Part shown: positions 23,196 to 34,015 of the stretch, in pieces
How the letters are laid out: the number at the start of each line of letters is the position of its first letter
Numbering within the stretch: the stretch's first letter is position 1
Origin: Zychaea mexicana
Lineage: Eukaryota > Mucoromycota > Mucoromycetes > Mucorales > Lichtheimiaceae
Length of the DNA stretch: 64,000 nt
Assembly (NCBI RefSeq): GCF_025766255.1
Contig: NW_026516831.1
Coordinates: 1-64,000 of the forward strand
Reading direction: 5' to 3'
Notes under the pieces: model-generated
The model's input: only the letters and a program-made list of their open reading frames with translations
Told to the model about the DNA's origin: nothing
Databases searched by the model: none
Made by a program: the position numbers and the translations under genes

Positions 23196-23697
23196 AGAAG
23201 GTGAGTCGGAGAAGCGTTGGAACCTAAGCGTTAACACAAAGTGAAAGACGTTTAAGCGGTGATGTAATGCCTAAAGCATAATGCTCAACAATAGAATGGT
23301 CTTATTGGGAGTCGAATAAAGTCAATAATCGCTATATACCATGTTTCAAACATAAATAAAATTCATACAAGTGTAGTGAGCAGTAAATGCATGAGGTTAA
23401 TCAAAATCGCTTATTATAGGTGGGTATGTGACAGGGCCAGAATACTAAAGGAAGTCCACGTCATTGAACGACACAAATCATTTTGGCGATCGATTCTGTC
23501 CTCTCACAGCTCCCATTCTATTGTCCTCTCTATCATGCACGGTCCATCGGAGGAAGAAAAAAGATAACATATACTCACAGACAGATACAAAAGGCTCGCA
23601 GCAAAAACTGATGAGAAAACTGCGACTAGGAATTTGACAGCGCCTTTTTCTTTTCCGCTTTTCCCTCTCAAATCCCTTTTAAACCCTCCAAGTAAAC
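23196..23697 (+). other. upstream region of DMC1
   Basis: About 500 bp lie between the inverted-repeat element and the DMC1 start. A C/T-rich stretch (23640-23680) directly precedes the ATG, common in fungal 5' regions. No clear TATA box or named operator is seen. Confidence 0.4.
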
Positions 23698-25664
23698 ATG
23701 CCCCCAAAGAACAAACAGCAATCTGAAGACCAACAAACGGCCAATGATTCTTCCAGTGATGAAGAACTTGATGCTGCCGAAGAGCAGGTATTCCGAGGCC
23801 TGAAGGGAGCGAGCAAAGAAAGAAGAGAAAGTGCTGTGCTCTTTAACAGCACAGAATTACATTATTTTTGACACATCCATCTACACTAATCTTTAAAAAC
23901 TCTGTAGTTTTACACAACAATTGACGAGCTGCAAGTTCATGGTATTGGCATGGCCGACATTAACAAGCTGAAAGGTGCCGGCGTATGCACCATCCGGGTA
24001 TGTTCTGGATTGTCCTTCTTTTGTTGATATAAAGACTTTGGGGTGTATTAGAATCGGCTGACATAAAAAGAATGATGATGACGTGTATAGGGCGCGCAAA
24101 TGATGACCAAAAGGAGTCTGTTGAAGATCAAGGGATTGTCCGAAACCAAGGTTGACAAAATCAAGGATGCCGCCGCTAAAGCACAGGTAATTGCGACTAT
24201 TGATTGGACAACGAATAAGATATGTCTACTGGAATTATCAAGTGCGACATGAAAAGCATAAATATGAAAAGGAAAGCGAGTAACATATCATATTATCGTT
24301 GTGTGATTAGGGTTGTGGTTTTATGACCGGAACAGAGCTGTCGCAGCATCGACAAAAGGTGGTAAAGATCTCTACTGGAAGCAAGCAGTTTGATTCCTTG
24401 CTTGGAGGTACTGCATTCTACTCCAATTCTGCTCATCATAACTGTTTGAATCTTCTCCAACCATATATTAATTACTGCTTGCGATTATTCTAACTTTAGG
24501 AGGTATTCAAACGATGTCTATTACTGAGGGTAAATATATTCCCATTGTTTCTGCAAGGAAGGGAGAAAGCGAGAGATGTTGATCATGTTTATGACGAAAA
24601 AAAAAAAAAAAACTTAACAACTAGCGTTCGGCGAATATCGTACCGGCAAGACTCAACTGGCCCATACTATGTGTGTGCAAGTCCAGCTTCCTCCTGAATG
24701 TGGTGGCGCCAGTAGCAAAGCAGGTACTCTTCTTTTCTTTTACAGCAACAATCAAAAATGAATGGCCAGTGATAGCTGGATATTGATCTTTATGGCTTCT
24801 TTTTTGAATACCAATAGCATATATTGATACTGAAGGCACGTTCCGTCCAGACCGAATCCGAGCCATCGCCGAACGATTCGGAGCAGACCCAGAGGTGGCA
24901 CTTGACAATATATTGATTGCGCGCGCCTGGAACAGCGACCATCAAATGGATTTGATTACCGAGGTTGCGGCCAAGTTTGCCGAAGAGAAGGGCGTGTATC
25001 GTCTTTTGGTGGTGGACTCAATCATTGCGTTGTTCAGATGCGATTATGCAGGTCGCGGCGAGTTAGCCGAGCGACAGCAAAAGTTGAATCAGATGCTCAG
25101 TAGACTGACCAAGATTGCCGAAGAATACAATGTTGCCGTTTTCCTTACCAATCAAGTGTCATCTGATCCTGGTGGTAATGTGTAAAAAGTGTTTTGCTGA
25201 TTGCCCCACGTATTGGCATATCTTATCATGTGGAGCTGCTCATAGCGAATATACTCTATGTACAACTTATATCTAGGTGGCATGACATTTGTCTCTGATC
25301 CCAAGAAGCCCGTCGGTGGCCATATTTTGGTAAGCAACAACTCTCTTTCCTAGTATTAAACGATGTGAGAGGATCATGGGGCCCATTATGAACTTTCCTC
25401 GAACGTCTGTTATATATTTAAATTCAATTATAGGCGCACGCGTAAGTAGCATCTCGTTGAGTTCTTTCGAGGGAAGAAAGCAGTATTAAGGGGAGATGGC
25501 TGACCGCAAAATACTCTTTTTTATCTAGTTCGGCAACACGCATCTACTTGCGCAAGGGTCGTGGTGAGGAACGAGTCGCCAAGATCTATGATTCGCCCGA
25601 CATGCCTGAAAACGAAGCGTCCTATGCAATCTCCGGTGGGGGCATCGCTGATGTCTTTCTTTGA
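23698..25664 (+). CDS. DMC1: meiotic recombinase Dmc1 (RecA/Rad51 family), 351 aa
   Basis: The product is an ATP-dependent strand-exchange protein that forms filaments on single-stranded DNA at meiotic breaks in the nucleus. There are ten exons: 23698-23787, 23908-23997, 24091-24186, 24311-24407, 24500-24529, 24625-24723, 24818-25174, 25277-25329, 25434-25441 and 25529-25664. They total 1056 nt with no leftover bases. The N-terminal helix-hairpin-helix region covers about residues 30-90 ([20 protein letters not shown]). Walker A is GEYRTGKT (137-144) and Walker B is LLVVD (230-234). Later conserved blocks include [20 protein letters not shown] and GGHILAHASATR. The signature [15 protein letters not shown] is of Dmc1 type; Rad51 has a different version at this place. 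An 8-nt exon (25434-25441) encodes part of AHA. It converges with the dehydratase gene, 49 bp apart. Dmc1 implies a sexual cycle in this lineage. Confidence 0.96.
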
Positions 25665-25713
25665 AGAGATATTGCTTTATTTGTACATAAGATTGTAGTA
25701 GTTATTGCATTAT

Positions 25714-26776
25714 TTAGTCCTTGTGCTGCTTCTTTTCGGCAACCATATAAGTGCCCTTGAGATACTTTTTACGTTGCGCAAGCATATGCATGAATAAAAC
25801 AGGGAAACCTAAACAAATAATATGTCGATCAGTAAATTCCCAAAGCAACCATTATGAGCTATCACCCTTAAAAAGACTCTTATTGGTGATCCCACCCAAT
25901 TTACAACGATTACGATTATTCATACCTGGAAGATAGACGAGAGCAACAACGATCATGAAGTAGTAGTAGTAAGGGTTCCATTCGTAAGCATACGGCAATG
26001 CTTGATAAACCATCATTAACTCGGATCCTACGCCCAATGGATACAACACCAAAAAGAAGTTATAGCGTGCCCAGGTCAAAAACTTGGGGACTTGACCAAT
26101 GAGGTTCAAGGTATAGTACGAATAACGGATACACTCGGTGACGGACCACGCGATCATCATGGTGCTAAAAGCCCAATGTGATTGAACTTCGGGAAAGATA
26201 TAGTTGACGCCCCAGACCAAGAACAATCGGGATGCAACCTGCATAGCCGTGGTCATAACAGGTGCGCGTACGAATCCTTAAAAAAATAAATATGTATATT
26301 TAGTTGATTTGGATCGATTTCTTTTACAGGGACGCCAAAGTGCGTGAACATGCACATTCCCGCCAGAAAAGCAAAGGGAAAGGAGGGATTTTTGAGAAAA
26401 CAAACTTACCAAAAGCAGAGTTGATAATCTCGATAAAAGCACTGGACTGAATAATGATCAAGGCGTCCCAAACCACTTCATGGACGTCATGAAATTGAAA
26501 GCGGGTTATTGCAATTCTGAAGAAGGTTCCATACATGACCCAGAACCAGCCCATAAAACTGACATTGTTGTAGCCAAGCAAGTAAAAGAAAAGGATGAGT
26601 TGACTGGCTGAACTAAATTCACGTGGTCGACTAGCATTGCCAGCTTTTGAAGCTGCCGCCAATTGTTCTGGCGATTTCGTATATGCAACTACATTATATA
26701 TATAAATGAAGTTGAAGATTATTTTTAAAGAGTATATATGTTGTCACGGAAGGAATGGCTTTATACCTTGAGGCAT
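25714..26776 (-). CDS. PHS1: very-long-chain 3-hydroxyacyl-CoA dehydratase (Phs1/HACD), 244 aa
   Basis: This enzyme carries out the third step of fatty-acid elongation in the ER membrane, dehydrating 3-hydroxyacyl-CoA to trans-2-enoyl-CoA. There are four exons on the minus strand: 26767-26776, 26410-26688, 25926-26276 and 25714-25808, totalling 735 nt. The first exon codes only MPQ plus one base. The protein is almost wholly hydrophobic segments after residue 40 (FFYLLGYNNVSFMGWFWVMY and others). The block ARYNFFLVLYPLGVGSE has Tyr175 and Glu182 seven residues apart. That spacing matches the catalytic Tyr/Glu pair known for yeast Phs1. AWSVTECIRYSYY just before is also family-typical. The C-terminus is Lys-rich (KKQHKD), but it is not a strict di-lysine ER signal. 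Confidence 0.94.
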
Positions 26777-27935
26777 TATTAAATCGCAAATGGAATAATT
26801 AAGCTTTTCCTTTTTCTTTTATATGTCCCCAAAAGTTGCAGCGCGGCGGGCACGTCGGCTTTTGACTTCCGACCACTCTGTGTGTTCTCCGAAAGCAGGG
26901 CAGGCAGCCCAATCTAACCGATTGTTGGGACGAATAGTGATGCAGGTATACGGCAGGTTTAATTATACATATCCACAGTATGCAGTTGTGAGCTACACCT
27001 CCTCATGGCGCAAAAAGACTAGGCTGTTGCTCATTGCACTCTCGCTGGAACTCAGGTGATACGATACGGGATGACGATGTGCCCATATGGTATCATTCAG
27101 TTGTTGCACTTTCATGGGTGCGAAGTGATCGGGCTTTATCGTGGCACAGGATCGGCTGATTGCGAAATAGACCTTCACAAGACACTTTCTCGTTCCTTGT
27201 AGTTCTTTTTTTATCTTTTTTGCCAACGACAATAGTATATAGTATATGCACTAAGGGCAAGTGCATATCAACAAAACAGAACCAAAACCGGGGTTGAGCA
27301 AACCGGTGTGTCACAATGACAGATGCTCATGTCCGCCCACACAGCGAAATTTAGAGAGATGCTACTGCTGTCTGTCGTGGAGTGAACAACAAACAAATAG
27401 TCAACAAGTCTCTGACAGTAGGCTAGAACTTAGCATCTAAAGCGAATCATGTGGCGTAATATTTCTCACTTCCTGATATACACAATCGCCGCTTGCAATA
27501 GCATACAATGACGGCAGGATCAGGGGAAGAAGAAGCAGGTTAATTGACTTGACAGTGTTCCTTCTTTTTATCTGATTACGAAAAATTTCTGGTGATACTT
27601 TATCAGATCGATGTTGATAGGTTATACTTTTGCGCACCATTCTACGTATTTCCCGTCAGCAGAAGGAATGAAATACGAAAGAAACGATGGTATATATAAT
27701 AAGAAGAGATAGGGACCCCTCATCGTGCGCGTGATATAGTAATGAGTTTTTTTTTTCGTTACTGTACACTTATTCTGCACACTTATTTTATTTATACTGT
27801 ACCCAGTGTACATGCAAATTTACTAAATATAATAATAATGAAAGTCGTTATATAAACCTTGTCTCTTTTACTTTTTTATTCTTCTTTCTTCAGCTATTTT
27901 TTCTTTCTACAGCTTTTTAATGCGTCATCAACAAC
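26777..27935. other. divergent intergenic region between PHS1 and the MFS gene
   Basis: About 1.16 kb contain no supported gene. It must hold the promoters of both flanking genes. A CT-rich run (27860-27915) precedes the MFS start. No known operator is identified. Confidence 0.5.
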
Positions 27936-30262
27936 ATGTCCTTCTACAGCGATAATAAGACGGCCGTTGACGACGACGAACGTTCTCCTTTGCTTCCCAC
28001 CAAAACATGTTGTTCTAGTACTAGTCCTTACTGTTGCTCATCAGGAACAAATGATCCCAAAGGCAAACAATGTGCTTCGAATGGCGATGACGATTATTGC
28101 CATTTAGCGAATCAGCCGTGGAAATACAAAGCAGTTGCTCTTACATGCGCTATTTTTCTGGCTGGTAAATAATAACAACAATCCTTTACAACTAGTACTA
28201 CTTTTACAACCACTACAAATCAGAAGATCCTCGTAAACGATATATACGCATCATCCTTTTCTAAAACGCAACACACATGTTTATATGTGTAGTGGGTAGC
28301 CATTTTGCCGCACATACGCTCGGTGCAATGAAATCAACCGTTAAGGAGGCACGTTTCTATCAAACCCTTCACAATCTTCTTTTATCGTGTGTTCGTGTAT
28401 TGATCAAAACAAAAACATCTGATACATCATCTATCTATCTATCTTTCTATCTATCTCTGCTCAATCTCAAAAATAGGAGTTTGGTATCACCAACTCACAA
28501 TATGGCGTGCTCCAGTCAAGTGTATCCATCGTAAACACAATTTTACCTGTCATAGGCGGCATCTTTCTTGACGCGTTTGGCACTAGCACCGGCTCGATCT
28601 TGACCACTGTGCTTATTACTGTTGGAAACATCTTGGTGGCTGCATCCACCCACAATGCGAGTCTGTCAACCATGATTGTTGGACGTATCATGTACGGCAT
28701 CGGTAGTGGCACTGTGGTGATCGTTCAAGAGACCATCTTGAGCCAATGGTTCAAGGGTCGTAATCTGGCCGGTGTAGTGGCTCTGATGATGACGACGAGC
28801 CGTTTGGTAAATAATGATGATATTTGTATTTTTTTATACAGCTTGCATCATCTTGCACATCTGTCTTCTTTCTTTTTCGTGTCAGCTTCTGTTCTAAAAC
28901 AACAAATAATGCACCTCACCATGCACAAATAGGCCTCTTTCCTGGCACAAGCAACGGTGGTTCCGATCGCCAATTTCACTGGCTGGTACGGTTATGGCTT
29001 TTGGGTAAGTTTCCTCCTCTATATTTCTCGCTCGAGACAACTATTGTGGCGGTTTTACTCGCTCCTTGCCCTTTCCCTCCCTTTATCCTTATTATAAGCT
29101 AATTGATAAATGCTTGCCGTCAAAAGATTGATTGATTGATTGATGATTTGCGCTACATACTTTGTTTGCTAATTTAATACATATATTATGACTCTTACTC
29201 TATACAGTTCTCTGCAATTTTGTGCGTCTTTTCGCTCGTGATCAATTTGGTCTACATAATGCTCATGCGATCCATCATTTCAGGCACATGCCAACAAGGT
29301 GCTCAAGCGCTTCGCCGCAAGAAAACATTCAGCTGGTCTAAGCTCTTGTACTTGCCTCATGCTTATTGGCTTATTGCTATCATGGAGTTCTTATTAGGGG
29401 GTGCTTGGGGATGTTTCTTGCATATCAACAGGTAAAGCTCTAACTAAAAGGCCTATGACTCCTCTTTCTTTTCACTCACGCATAACAAACATTTAATTCA
29501 TGTAGCGAGTTTGTCAAGCTCAAATTTGGCTACGATAATGCAAAGGCTGCTGCTACAGCTAGCGTTGCACAACTCCTGCCTATCTTTTTGATGCCTTTGC
29601 TGGGTATCTGTGTCGACCGATTTGGCAAACGTACATGGATGAGTACGTATATCAACTTTTATTGCATTACTATGATATCAAAAAGAAAGAACTGTCATTT
29701 TTTCCCATCTTAACGAATAATCCATTTTTTTCATAAAGTGCTCGCAAGCGGTATCACCTTCTTAGCATGCTTTATGCTATTAGGTTTTACCTATTTGAAC
29801 CCTATCATTGGCATGCTTCTTTTCAGCGTCAGTTTGGCCCTGGGCCCCGTAGGTCTTGTGTCTTCAGTCCCCGTCATTCTTCCACTGTCACTTGTTGGCA
29901 CGGGCATGGGCCTGATCAAGTCAGGCACAAACATTGGTGCCTCTCTATTTGATATCGCTACCGGCTTGTTGCAAGACAAGGATGCACATCAAGGCTACAG
30001 CGGCGTGATTGACTTTTTCATCATTATCGGTATCTTTGCCGTGTTTGCTGGATTAGTCTTGTGCGTTCTTGATTGGACCATCTATGGCTCTTTGCTTGAC
30101 CGCAGTGCACAAGAGGCAAGACGATTGGAGGCCACTGAAAACAAGGTCGACACGTCTGCTGTTCAAGAGAAATTATGGGCCAACTGGATTTATGGTGGCA
30201 TTTATCTTGGCCTTGCAGCTTTGAGTTGGGTCCTGTTTTTCAAGTTTGTATTAGTATATTGA
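27936..30262 (+). CDS. MFS transporter, MFSD1-like (vacuolar/lysosomal), 523 aa
   Basis: There are seven exons: 27936-28164, 28293-28348, 28477-28806, 28933-29004, 29208-29431, 29506-29642 and 29739-30262, totalling 1572 nt. The layout is a cytosolic N-tail of about 65 residues and then a major-facilitator fold. Typical blocks are GAMKSTVKE-EFGITNSQYG after helix 1, GRIMYGIGSGTVVIVQETIL and GICVDRFGKRTWM in the second half. These blocks resemble MFSD1, a lysosomal carrier reported to export dipeptides; this family match is from memory. The N-tail contains DDDERSPLL, an acidic dileucine signal of the kind that sends proteins to lysosome or vacuole. The exon 2/3 junction needs a GC donor (GAG|GCACGT) to keep the conserved text. 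A GT donor a few bases upstream (ACC|GTTAAG) would lose three residues instead. Substrate is inferred only. Confidence 0.88.
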
Positions 30263-30655
30263 GTATATATTCTTCTCCGCTTTTGCAGTACAAGCGACTC
30301 TATCTTTTCCTTTTAATCATACCCTTACAACATAGCCCTTTCCTTTGTTTTTTTTTATAAAAAAAGCCCTCTTTTACACCCGCACATCCCAAACCATTAC
30401 ACCTATTGTGCTTTTGTATTTAACCCTTTGTGTAAATCAAACAATATATAAACTTTTTATAACAGCTTTATATTTTATATGTTACAGCGATTATAGTTTT
30501 AGGAATGGAGGAGATAGCCAGTTTAGAACTTGTAAACCTTGTCTTGACCATAGCCAAGCCTATAGATACAAGTAAACAGAAGATCGTCAATAATATACAC
30601 AGGTAATGTTTTTTTCACAGTCAGTAATGTATAAAATCCAAACACATAATAAAAC
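30263..30655. other. convergent intergenic region
   Basis: There are 393 bp between the stop codons of the MFS gene and MCR1. It is T/A-rich, as expected for two 3' ends, and shows no gene. Confidence 0.6.
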
Positions 30656-32052
30656 TTACTCCTTCAAAATACCGCTAACCTCGCCCTGGGACTTATCCTT
30701 GGCCTTAGGGCCAGCGAGAGAAGCAACCATGGGGTCGGGACCACAGACGAAGACCTTGAGGCTTTCGGTCTCGGGAGTAGGCAAGTATTTCTTGATGGCA
30801 TCGGCAGTGACGAAGCCAGTGATACCGGACCATTCCTTAGGAGGACGGTCCAAGGCATAAACGACCTGGAAGCGCTCGGGGTACTCCTTGGCATAAGTAT
30901 CCAATTCTTCCTTGAGCAAAATATCTTCCTCGGTCTGGTTGGCAAAAATCAAGGTAATCTTGGTCTTGTCATCGTTGGACTTCTTGTCAAAGACCTTGCG
31001 GATGACTTGAAGCTAATGATAATAATATTAATGATGATAATGATAAATAATCAGTTTTTCTTATCAGATTTCCACACCGCATGTGATGCAGTACAAGCAA
31101 CTAGAAAAATCACTAACCATGGGGGTGATACCAGTGCCACCAGCAATCATGGCAACGTTGTCAACACGACCTTCGGTCCAGTTGTACTTGGGAATGGGAC
31201 CCTTCATCTCCAAAGTGTCGCCGACCTTGAGGTTAGCAATGTGCTTGCTCATCTTACCCTCAGGGTATTCCTTGACAATAAAGTCAACATAGCCCTTGGT
31301 CTAAATAGATAACAACGATTTGGTCTTAGCTTGGATAACGAAACAAATGGCGCAATCAGAGAAAAAAAATTACATCATCGGCCGAGGTAGGCGTGTAAGG
31401 GCGGATAATGAAACCAGGGGAGCCATCCTTCTTAGTAATTGGCTTGCGGGTAATGACGCATGAAGCAACGGGCAATTCGGCAACATGGTTCTCAGAGTCG
31501 AGATCGAAACGGTATAAGCTGGTGTTGTGGTTGATCTTTTCGATTTTTTGCAACTGGAAAAAGCACGATTTATCCACAATTCCAGTCAGTCAGTTTCTGT
31601 TTTCCTTTGCACTTTTTCCAATGTTCTATCCAAAGTTTTCTCCAGTATTTTTGTACCTTGAAACCCTTGAACTGGCTGGGGTCAAAGGCAGGCGAAGCAG
31701 GAACAGCAGCTGCTGCGACGGCAGCGGGAGCTACAGTAGCTTGATTCTGGTTATAATAGATACCACCAGCAACGCCGAGACCGGCCAAAGCAGTCAAAAC
31801 AAGACCATTACCACCACTCTTCTTGCCAGACTGTGTGGCGTAAGGACGTGCCTATGGGACCATTATAAATGGAGGAATGTAAAAATGTCAACATTCATGA
31901 CGCGTCTCGGGAATCGGTAATTGTTTTTGTTCCGGCACGCATACAATCCTCCCCCCCCTTGCTTATTTTTCGGGACTATTATGTACCTGGAACTGAGTGG
32001 TCGACTTGGCAGCAGAACGGGCGGTACCGATTAAAGAAGTAGCAAAACGCAT
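30656..32052 (-). CDS. MCR1: NADH-cytochrome b5 reductase, mitochondrial Mcr1 type, 326 aa
   Basis: This FAD enzyme passes electrons from NADH to cytochrome b5 or other one-electron acceptors; the Mcr1 form sits at the mitochondrial outer membrane and intermembrane space. There are five exons on the minus strand: 31987-32052, 31657-31851, 31374-31553, 31118-31300 and 30656-31012, totalling 981 nt. Residues 1-30 are basic and Ser/Thr/Ala-rich without acidic residues (MRFATSLIGTARSAAKSTTQ), like a mitochondrial presequence. A hydrophobic segment follows (GLVLTALAGLGVAGGIYY). The FAD-binding motif RPYTPTS is at 138-144, the NADH-binding GGTGITPM at 201-208 and CGPDPM at 298-303. Length fits yeast Mcr1 (about 300). 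The presequence plus membrane segment favours Mcr1 over the ER form Cbr1. Confidence 0.95.
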
Positions 32053-34015
32053 ATTTAAACGAGTGATAAATGGAGAAAAGAGAAAAGAAAAGAAATAGAG
32101 TCTTTTGAAAGCGTAATAAATAATAATAATAAAAACACAGCTTGGACTTGTTATTGTCGGGCGGGAATTCAGCCGAAGATTCCGCGCAAAAAAAGTGGAC
32201 GTTTACATCATTCGGCAAAAGACGCGCCCTGATTTTTGTATGCTTTATTTATCCGAATCGCTGGAAATGACGCGATTTTAGAGCACATAGTAGAGGTGGT
32301 TGTTTAAAAGTCCAACATTTGCCAGTAGATAGTCATAGCAACACTATAGCAACTGAATAGCAACACGCGTTTGGAAACCTAGCAACCCATTGCCATAAGG
32401 ATTCAAATTGCTTGGTTACTGTAACATGGGCGCACAGACACAAAAAAAAAAGCGGGGGTGGAGGAATCAAGCATCAGCAAAAGAGGAGTAAGAAAGAAAT
32501 ATGGAATATAAGAATAAAAAGGTGGGCTTAATACAGAGGTATTAAAATAATCCAAGAGTTGAGATGAGAGGGGGAGATGCCAAGTTGAGGAAAAAGAAAA
32601 AAAAACTTCTGCATGTGCATGTTACATACACTCCGCAAAACCGCTGTTTCAGGCCCGTGAGCCGTAGTTTTGGATCATCCCGTTTCCCATTCCAACCAAA
32701 AATGCAAACAACTCATGGTACGTTACTCAATATGTATCTATCTTGGGGACCACACACGCACACACGCACATGTCGCAACAAGAAGAAACAAAGGGGGGGA
32801 AGCCAAGGGGCTAGGAGAGCGGGGCTATAGTGATGCTGCGTGTGTGTGTGTGTGTGTCTGAATGATGATGATTGGTGATGGATGATGATGTGGTGTGTGT
32901 AAAAGAGATTTGTTAAGGGCAAAAAAAACCCCATTCCCCGTTCAGAGCGCACAAGGAAGAAAAAAAGCTCAGCGATGATGATATGCATAACGCTATCCAA
33001 TAACAGCCACTTGACAAGTGTCTTCGTCCTACTTGAAGTTGTGGTAAGGGACTTTGGGGGGGAGAAGGTGTTTGATGCTAGGAATATCGGAATCCGAATG
33101 ATTGGATCGCATTCCTGAATATGGATGCTATTGCCTGCTGCTGCCGTTATGTCGGATGATCTGTATTTCCTTGGGGGAGGAACCAGGAGACCTAGGAGAG
33201 GCCATAGGACTTTGGAGAAGAGACAAGGCGAATAGACTAAGAAGCCATGGGCATGTTAGAGCCCTTTTATTCTTCTGGAACAGCCAGCTGAAACAAGCCT
33301 TCACTAGTCCTCCTCTCTCCGTCCCCCCAACCATCATTAGTTTACTCTCGCTCTCCCCCCCTAGACATTATGTTATCTTCAGGGCCAACAACGGGTAATG
33401 TCGGTGCTAGCCATCTATAATAATGACTTCTACTACTATTGCTACTACTTTGTCATATAGCAGGGACGTATACGAGACACAAATAGAGCGGTTCAGCATA
33501 GTGGTAAACAAGATAGAAAATCCCAAGAACTCGGGCATGCTGTTAGAATGGCAGGATGGCTTGGTATACATGGCAGCAGTTTGGGCAAGGTACTGTAACA
33601 AAAAGCTTGTTTCTTAATTGGGCGATGTAAATGTGGGTGCGACCATTTAAAGAAGAAAGAGCTTGGATTATGTATGTGCTGGACTCGCTGGGCACCACTA
33701 ATATGAATTGTGAATGGGTGTGTGTGGATGAGTTAGTGCGTGTGTGTGCTGTGTGCCGTACGCATGGTTGAACTCAAATAGGCATATATATATAGAACGC
33801 ACAGGTACTTTTCCTGCCCCTCTCTTCTTCTCTTCTCTCTCTCTCTCTCTTTTCCTTCTCTCTTTCTTTTTCTTTCTTGTTCCTTTCTATATCTTTTTTT
33901 TCTTACATGTCATAAAACTTTTTTTTTCTTACTCCTTCTCACACTCTTTTTTTTTTCTGGAAAAAATACACTCCAAAAACTGCAGAAACTTATCCCGCTC
34001 GCTCATTATCGCGTC
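32053..34015. promoter_or_regulatory. divergent region between MCR1 and the velvet gene
   Basis: Almost 2 kb lie between the two start codons with no supported gene. It contains CA/TG microsatellites (32752-32772 and 32840-32858), an A-run (32442-32450) and a TATATATATA run at 33784-33794. A long C/T-only tract at 33812-33890 leads up to the velvet start. The TATA-like run and pyrimidine tract are plausible core-promoter features for the velvet gene; that is an inference. Confidence 0.45.

Noticed and set aside
31408..31920. 170-codon plus-strand open frame
   Set aside because: It is antisense to MCR1 exons 2 and 3, whose conserved FAD motif and splice sites are clear.
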